Below, piece after piece: positions 57,265 to 64,000 of a DNA stretch of 64,000 nt; the first letter of the stretch is position 1, and every line of letters starts with the position of its first letter. This stretch comes from Isoetes taiwanensis. Lineage: Eukaryota > Streptophyta > Lycopodiopsida > Isoetales > Isoetaceae. The notes below the pieces were generated by a model. The model did no database searches and was not told where the DNA came from. It saw only the letters and a list, made by a program, of their open reading frames with translations. The position numbers and the translations under genes were made by a program. The stretch is from positions 12,214,407 to 12,278,406 of the forward strand of contig JAJEKV010000035.1 of the NCBI GenBank assembly GCA_021234155.1, written 5' to 3'.

Positions 57265-58461
57265 CTAGAAATTCCCAGTGAATTTCACATCGCGATCGCT
57301 TACAATAGCTTTGGGTAATCCAAAAATAGGAAATACATGCTGCATATAAGCCTTGGCCACCGTCAAGCCATCAGCATTCTTTGTCAGAGGTATAAAGCGT
57401 GCATACTTCGTCAACCTATCCACAATGACAAGTATCTGGGTATAGTGATGCATAGTACGAGGCAACTTGACAATGAAATCCATAGAGATTTCACTCCATC
57501 TCTCCTCTGGCACCGGCAGAGGTTGTAAAAGCCCTGGAGTCTTGCCTCGACCCGCTTTAACCTGCTGACAAGTCTCACAAACTTTTACATATTCCTGCAC
57601 ATCCTCTTTCAAGCTAGGCCAATAGAACATTCTCTTGAGCGATTCATATGTTTTCCACTCACCCCCATGCCCAGCATAGGGTGCATCATGAAATTTGCTC
57701 AATAATTGCTTTCTCAAAGTGTCCACAGCAGGAACATAAATACGTCCCTTATGATACCAGAGTCCATTCTGGATATCCCAAGCATCAGGTAACTTGGATA
57801 GATGCTGCATACTCAAAATATAGGCATCCAAGTCATATGCTTGTCTAATCTGTGACACCAAAGCAATTTCACATTGAACCATTACATTCACTTCCCGAAC
57901 CCTCGAAAGAGCATCAGCAACAGGGTTCTTTTTCCCGGGAAGATGTTCAACATGAAAATGAAACTGAGAAAGAAAGTCCAACCATCTTGCTTGCCTTGGA
58001 CTTACCTCGGCCTGGCTTTGCAGGAATTTCAAAGGCTTGTGATCGGTATAGACCACAAACTCACACTTATTGCGGAGATAATGTTTCCAGACTTTGAGCG
58101 CATGAACCATTGCCAGTAACTCCTGCTCATAGGTGGAATAGTTCTTCTCAGCAGCATTGAGTTGGCGACTTTCGTACGCCACTACTCTACCATCCTGCAT
58201 GAGAACAACACCAATGGCATAACCACATGCATCCGTGTAAACCTCATAAGGTTTACTCATGTCTGGAATCAACAGAATAGGCGCTGAGGTCAGCAACCTC
58301 TTCAGCATATCCATTGCCTGCTGCTGCTTTATCGTCCATTGCCACTGGACATTAGTTTTCAACAACATAGTCAAAGCAGCTGCAATCTTAAGTAGCAAAC
58401 TTCCAGACAAATCTGCGATAATAACTGGCCAATCCCAAGAAACTATGCAACTCAGACACAT
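57265..58461 (-). pseudogene. Chromovirus RNase H and integrase
   Basis: A 398-residue open frame. RNase H carries its acidic residues in VYTDACGYAIG, EQELLAMVHAL and VVYTDHKPL. A spacer with HVEHLPGKKNPVADALSRV follows, then the integrase zinc domain (H...H...C-x2-C: HDAPYAGHGGEWKTYESL, CETCQQVKAG) and core start (SMDFIVKLP, IVSDRDVKFTG). It is continuous except for a stop at 57265, where the reference pattern would continue into the 57258 frame, and a frame change from RT near 58390-58460. Confidence 0.92.
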
Positions 58462-59098
58462 TCTTTGGCACAGGCCAAGACTGAATTGCCTCCGTCTTCT
58501 TGGGATCCACGGCTACACCGTCAGCAGATACAATGTGGCCCAAATATTCCACCTGTGCTTTCAAAAATTCACACTTTGACATTTTTGCATACAACTTATG
58601 CTGTCTGAGCAGAGTTAACACAGAGCGCAAATGATTCAAATGCTCCTCTAAGGTTTTACTATACACCAAGATATCATCTAAAAATACTTCAACAAAAGTA
58701 TCAAGACATCCTGCAAAAACCTCATTCATCATTCTGGAAAAAGTAGCAGGAGCATTCGTTAGTCCAAAAGGCATCACCAAAAATTCAAAATGACCAAAGG
58801 TGGTCCTGAAGGCAGTCTTATGCACATCCGACTCCTTCACACTTATTTGGTGATAACCACTGCGCAAATCCAACTTAGAAAAATACTTAGCTCCTGTTAA
58901 TCTATCCATAATCTCGTCAATCCTAGGCAAAGGATACCTATTCTTGATCGTGATCTTATTCAAGGCACGATAATCAATGCACATCCGCATTGATCCATCC
59001 TTTTTCTTGACTAGAATGACAGGAGCACCATAAGGGGATTTGCTAGGTCTCACAAACCCTTTGGCTAACAGCTCATGAACCTGCTTCTTTACCTCCTC
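58388..59098 (-). pseudogene. Chromovirus reverse transcriptase
   Basis: The frame from about 59098 (open from Met at 59053) has all RT blocks: [69 protein letters not shown], the catalytic FLDDILVYS and [10 protein letters not shown]. It copies the element RNA to DNA. It is separated from the protease frame by a single in-frame TAA at 59099-59101 (SILE[15 protein letters not shown]), the only break between the two. Confidence 0.93.
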
Positions 59099-60295
59099 TT
59101 ATTCCAATATGGACAATCTATAAGGGCTACGAAACACAGGTTTGGATCCAGGCTCTAAATCAATCTCATGTTCAATCTCCCTACTAGGTGGAAGACCTTC
59201 AGGTAGTTCCACAGGGAACACATCCTGAAATTCAAATAACAAATCCTGCAACTCTCTTTGGCCTTTTGAATTCTCTATGACCTCACTATCAGCACTCATA
59301 TGACAGCACTCAAAAGCAGGATAACATTCATCTATAAATAGAAGAAAACATTGATTGGAAGATTTACGTACCAGTTTCTTGACCTGAAGCGACGACACGA
59401 TCTTGGAAGCTCCCATCAAAGGACTCCCCTGAAGATAGATCTCACGTCCATCATGCTTCAGCGTCACCTGGTGAGTGTTCCAGTCTATTGCAGTAGGCTT
59501 AACCCGCTGCAACCATGTTATCCCCAGCACCACATCATACCGGCCAACATCTAAGAGGTCAAAATCAAGCTTTTCCTGGTATCCTTGAATACACAAGGGC
59601 ACCCCAACAGCTTTACGATCCTCCACCTGAGAATCGTTCACAAAAGGCCCATCTACCTTGTACTTATTAGTCTTCACACAAGGTAGGTGCAGTTCTTCCA
59701 CCAACTTAGAAGATACAAACATGTCAGAAGAGCCACAATCCAATAACACAACAACGTTTCGGCCCATGATTCTGCCCAAGAATCTAATCACACGTCCAGC
59801 AAACATACTCATGATGTCCTTGCTTGCGGGCTTATCAAGCACGCACAACTCTTCCATGGCAATGGCTGAAACCGTCTTAGATTCCAATTCTTCTTCAGCC
59901 TTTTCAGTCACGTTTGCTTTCTTGTTATCAGCTTTCTTGTTCTGTGGCTGAGAGCATTCACGACTAATGTGCCCAGGCTCCCCACATCTATAGCAGAATA
60001 TCTTCTTCCTGGGACCACCAGACTTAGAGTCCGCCTTACGCTTCTTGGACTCTCCCCCTGCAGACTTAGACTTAGGCTGCTCAGACTTTTCAGACTTTTT
60101 CTTCTTGAAAAACCTGTTTCTTCTCTTTGAGAACTTCCGGGACGTCTTCTTAAAAGACTCATCCTCTTCCCCAAGCTGACAAGCCAACATCATTGCCCTC
60201 TCAAAATCCTCGGGTTTCAATCCGATTATCTGCTTCTTGAGAGCAACACTGGATAGGCCACCTAGAAAGAAATCAACCTGCCGAGCCTCGGACAA
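59099..60295 (-). pseudogene. Chromovirus gag C-terminus, zinc knuckle and protease
   Basis: A 398-residue frame. The gag C-terminal part (RQVDFFLGGLSS) is followed by a Lys-rich stretch, one CCHC zinc knuckle (CYRCGEPGHISREC), then the protease with LLDCGSSDMFVS as active-site loop and VVLGITWLQ downstream. The active site reads D-C-G where D-S/T-G is usual; Cys occurs here in some plant elements, so it may still be functional. The protein would be processed by its own protease. The frame overlaps the gag frame at 60262-60295, where a frameshift lies. Confidence 0.9.
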
Positions 60296-61008
60296 GTCTC
60301 CAACCCTGTGGATATAACCCCGTACCTTATTGATATAAGCACTGAGAGAACATGTCTGCTTACAGGCAGCTTCTCAAGCGCATCACGAGCATCATGCTGA
60401 GGTGCATACTCCCCAATAAAGTACTTCCTGAAATCGGACCAGGTATTCACCTCCTTTTTCATGGTAGGACCATTCCACCAACTATAAGCGTCCGATTTCA
60501 GTCGCATCTGCGCAATAAATAACCGCGCCTTATCACCTTTATTGGTAGCCTCAAAAAAGGTCTCAAGCTTGTCAATCCAAGCCATCGCCTCCTCAGCAGT
60601 GCCCTTCCCATCCCAATCCGGGATCTTTGTGCGCTCGAGACTGCGGATGTCCTCCTTGCTCAATCCGGAACTCTTCAGTGTCTGCTCCACAGCAGCACTA
60701 GTACCAGGTACATCCGGGTCCACCACCACTACTGTCGGAGACTTCCCCTTCTCCGCAGACTTCTCTAGGCCATCCGTGTCAGTAAGGGTCTCCAATACAG
60801 TTCTCATAGCAGTCTGAGTATCCAATACAGCCTTGAGGCTCTGCTGCACACCCAGCAAGTCCTCGCCCCACTTCGTCTGCATGGTCTGCAGGTTCTTCTG
60901 GGTTTCTTGTACGCGAGCAGCTAGCCCTCGTACGTCAGGTTCCTCCTCCATAGGAGTCGCCTGTCCTGCTACAGTATGTGCGCCTGCACTAGTTTCGCCG
61001 TGCTCCAT
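60262..61008 (-). pseudogene. Chromovirus gag N-terminus and capsid
   Basis: The start at 61008 lies 28 bases after the primer site, the usual place for gag-pol. A coiled N-terminal region (EVQETQKNLQTM-like) precedes a gag core with DWDGKGTAEEAMAWIDKLET, FIAQMRLKSDAYSWWNG and WSDFRKYFIGEY. The end of the frame (from about 60345) is out of phase because of a frameshift; the real continuation is in the next frame. Confidence 0.9.
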
Positions 61009-61035
61009 CTCAGCTACTCAAGGTCCAAGCCGCAA

Positions 61036-61051
61036 CCTGGCTCTGATACCA
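61036..61051 (-). promoter_or_regulatory. Primer binding site, initiator tRNA-Met
   Basis: Minus strand TGGTATCAGAGCCAGG, one base after the CGTAACA end of the 5' LTR. It is complementary to the 3' end of plant tRNA-iMet. Confidence 0.95.
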
Positions 61052-61052
61052 C

Positions 61053-62893
61053 TGTTACGAACCAAAATTTTAGTACCAAAAATTTCGATTTATATTCACA
61101 TCAAACCATCAGAGTACACAGAACAAGTACTGCCTCCCACGAGGCTATATACATGAAGGCCACGTATACAGATAACAAGATGACAACATAAGATAGCTAT
61201 ACACATGCATGCTCCGCCAGCTATCAAACAGCCTGCACAAGCTTCCACGTGTTAGTAACATGCATAAGAGTTATCCAGTAGTGTCAACATGAAGCAACGA
61301 CTGACGGACTACAAGAACACACATATGGAATCCACCACACGCACCATAGCATCTGCCAAGCAGACACACCCCACCATATCCAGACAGTACGTCGTCTAGA
61401 ACCCCCACGCTGGTGGATCCAATGTAAGGGAGAAACTGCAAGCATCATAGGGACCCAGGCCATTAGACTGTTGGTTCCACCCATCACCGTCCCATACCAA
61501 TGATGAGCTTCGCCTCACTAACGCCAATGGTTCCTAATAAGATCAGCCACACTCATGTGTAACAATGCCATGCACAAAACTCCCTTGGATCAGCACTCAT
61601 CATGCTAACCCCAGTATCATCAAGATACATACTGAGCATAACTCAATGCTAGGGGTCTCGCTTTCACTAGACTGTTGATGTTAATATAGTGTCGTCCCAT
61701 ACCAACACTACATCACATCGCACTAGCACTCACGAGATCCCTTCAAGGCGAGCATTACACTAAGGCAACACTCCCAGAGGGTATTCAAAAGAGGAGGTTT
61801 AGCAGCTCTAGAATAACTGCAATGGCCAGCAGCACCCTCACGGTTGCTATTGCACCTTGCTGCTGGGCCAGAAGAAACCAAGTAGCATTCCTGCTTCTCA
61901 GCATGTACTACAGAGCCTTCAAGGGAAGGGGTTTAGCAATTCATAGGTTTCGAGTTACGGTTTACTTCTAGTTCCAGGGAACAAGCCCACACTAGTTATT
62001 ATGAAGCCTTTTAATCATGGTAATCCATAATCACTGTGTTCAGTACAGTAAACATGACCCCGAGGCCACAACCGGATTACATCCAGTTCAGGACTTACCG
62101 AGACAAGGCTTCTCTGCTGTAACTCCAATCCAGCAGATTGTAACCGCTTCACCTTCTGAATTTCCTTTCCTTGCAAGTGGATTCCTCTATCATATAACCC
62201 AACCAAATCTGCCTAGCCTTCTCTTAGGCTTCTTCCTCCTTAACCGCTGCCCTCCAACGATGCGGCTTTTCCCCGATCGAGAGCACGCCAATCATGGCTA
62301 AACCACGGGCATCACCCCAACAAGGCGGGTGATCCTACCGGATCAAAATCCGGCCGGCAGCTCCGGTTCCGTCTATCCACAATCCGGCCTGCCTGTAAAC
62401 AGGCTGCCGCCTTTACCAGCTGAAAGCACCTGCCCACCTGGCAGGGCCACGTGGCAGCATCTCTGCAGGAGGGCAATCCTCCGGAACAGATCCGGTGGCT
62501 CGAGTCTGCCCTCCGCCAGCCTGTTTATGTTACAGGGAAGGCACGCAGGTGGCATCCCCCGATTTTAAGGGTGCTCACCTTTTCCACACCCAATGGATTT
62601 AAAAACCATTAAGTTAACTTTTGTTTCATGGGTTATTCAACCCAATAAAACATTGCCCCACCCTTATAATAATTTCATAGGGTGCTTAGGCAACCACGCA
62701 ACTAATTCCAACACGATAATTAGTTGCGCCCCTAGTCTAGGATCTACTAGGTGTACCATACCCTAAACTAGAGAACAACATGCGACCACAACACATCTAT
62801 GGTCCAATTACCATAGAGCATTCCATTATGCCAAACATTAATGTGCATGCACAAAATATAACAATGGTCTGTTAAAAATATTTAGGCATAACA
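61053..62893 (-). repeat. 5' LTR of chromovirus
   Basis: Same length as 54620-56460. Nearly identical except for 62210-62560. Confidence 0.95.
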
Positions 62894-62898
62894 ACGCT
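62894..62898. repeat. Target-site duplication ACGCT (right)
   Basis: Matches 54615-54619. Confidence 0.92.
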
Positions 62899-64000
62899 TC
62901 TTACTTAGCGCATTATTTTACTAGCCTTAGCTGACATATATAACCATCTAAGATGGATGCACATATTATGTTCAACCAGCGAAGACTCTATCAAGTAGCT
63001 ATAGATTTACCATGCTGAGGAGTTCAATACCTAGAATATACAGAAGGCTCCATTTGAAAGCAAGCTATGGAGTAGTAGGACGCTTAAGTGGAGGGTCCAA
63101 TTAGGCCAAAGTGCTAATGACAAACGAAGGTCAGGCTGATAACAAGATCTTTTATAGCTACTAATGGCTGATACAAGGACCATGTAACTTCGGGAATGCT
63201 ACACTGAGCTTGACCATTGGGTGAAGCGAGAGAGGCATATCAGATACTCGCTTGCTCATCCAAGTAAAGTGAAATTTGATAGGCACATGTAATGTTTCAG
63301 CCACAAAAAACAAAACCAATGCAAAGACTTCAACTATTCTTTCATTCATCAAATCACATTTACAACATGGTGTTGATGCAGATTGATTGACCTACCTAGT
63401 TTTTTTTACCTCCCCAACAATGATAAGCACCTTCACCAAATTATTTATATTATTGTTTGCATTACTAATATGCTCATTACTGCCTTTATATATAATATAT
63501 AAAGCATTCAAGATTTTTTGAAGGGCAGTTTGAAGGGCAATCAATACCTATGCAGCATCTATGTCATATACATGATTTTTTGAGCATGTAAATCAAGAAA
63601 ACACATATCGCAATCCCACCAAATTCTAGTCTAGTTTTAAAAAAATAAATAAAATAAAAAAATAGATAGATAGGTTTTTAACGTCCATGGAGACCAAATT
63701 GGCCATGGGACCCAAACAACAAAAGGGGCATGGAAACCCAAAAAGTATAAAGAAAAAGATAATGCTAATGCTAATGGTATTTCTGTGCTACAGATAGAGT
63801 GAAAAGACGTGATGGTACCGCCATCACCTCTTTACCATTCTCATAGCAATTCCAGAATAAGCAATCACAAGAATTTACAACAAAAACTATGCCACTAAAA
63901 GATCTAGTAAAGAAATTGCACAAGCTACCAGAACCCAGGAACTCTGAGCAACAAGTAACAACAAGGGCAAAACAAATATATCTGCCTACAATTGCAACCT
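62899..64000. other. Right flank; no gene seen
   Basis: Probably the continuation of the older LTR element interrupted by the chromovirus, then AT-rich DNA. No coding sequence recognised. Confidence 0.45.
63655..63795 (-). mobile_element. SINE-like element with (TATC)n tail
   Basis: Read on the minus strand it ends GGTCTCCATGGACGTTAAAA followed by CCTATCTATCTA. It shares both its 3' end and an upstream ATTAGCATTAGC block with the element at 31975-32205. Non-coding. Confidence 0.65.

Larger units (their letters stand above)
54620..62893 (-). mobile_element. Complete Ty3/Gypsy chromovirus, 8.27 kb
   Basis: Two 1841-bp LTRs (54620-56460 and 61053-62893) start TGTTACGAACC and end GGCATAACA, flanked by ACGCT at 54615-54619 and 62894-62898, a perfect 5-bp target duplication. 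Minus orientation: tRNA primer site at 61036-61051, gag-pol in between, polypurine tract at 56461-56472. Gene order gag, protease, RT, RNase H, integrase, chromodomain defines a chromovirus. The LTRs are almost identical outside one GC-rich stretch, so insertion is recent. The polyprotein has a few frameshifts and one stop, so this copy is probably not autonomous. Confidence 0.95.

Noticed and set aside
1-64000. tRNA, rRNA, CRISPR arrays or organelle insertions
   Set aside because: No cloverleaf-like sequence, rRNA wording or regular spacer array was seen; the only tRNA-related sequence is the retrotransposon primer site.

Overview
This window is eukaryotic nuclear DNA from a land plant, most likely a fern or fern-like vascular plant. 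The evidence is: GT-AG introns, a plant NAC transcription factor gene, a PLS-type PPR editing-factor gene whose wording (short repeats with HGRLIH and DMYAKCGSLEEA-like blocks) is typical of ferns and lycophytes, plant Ty3/Gypsy chromoviruses primed by initiator tRNA-Met, and several plant LINEs. The species is inferred, not proven. There are no operons, CRISPR arrays or bacterial features.

Layout. 1-2400: the 3' end of an L1-type LINE (poly-A at 1576-1584) sits in a truncated chromovirus pol fragment. 3239-6160: a decayed PPR gene (minus strand) split by a 710-bp element with terminal inverted repeats and a 5-bp target duplication. 7141-9698: a seven-exon minus-strand gene for a Crypton/DUF3504-type tyrosine recombinase with one frameshift and one stop. 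10150-10760: remnant of a REI1/ZNF622-like ribosome-biogenesis gene. 11823-23367: a degenerate 11.5-kb LTR retrotransposon (minus) with a third coiled-coil ORF after pol, which carries its own MITE. 25440-26470: weak gene fragments. 27390-29110: inverted repeat rich in a palindromic GGGTTCGC...GCGAACCC motif. 33926-34268: a small element with a 10-bp target duplication. 34990-35779: an intact compact three-exon NAC gene, the only apparently healthy host gene here. 36370-38876: a second LINE with a pentanucleotide tail. 41978-49011: a 7.0-kb DNA transposon with imperfect TIRs, a TATT target duplication, and two convergent decayed genes (coiled-coil/RING-like, and a DDE-like transposase). 49355-54619 plus 62899 onward: LTR and apparently non-coding interior of another LTR element, into which a complete chromovirus (54620-62893, TSD ACGCT) inserted.

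Most of the window is therefore nested mobile DNA. The two most unusual items are the tyrosine-recombinase gene (Crypton-like genes are not commonly reported in vascular plants) and the 7-kb transposon with a poorly known transposase family and a possible accessory RING-like protein. LTR pairs differ mainly at CTG/CAG sites in GC-rich stretches, which looks more like a consensus-sequence artefact than ordinary mutation, so frameshifts in the GC-rich elements should be read with care.
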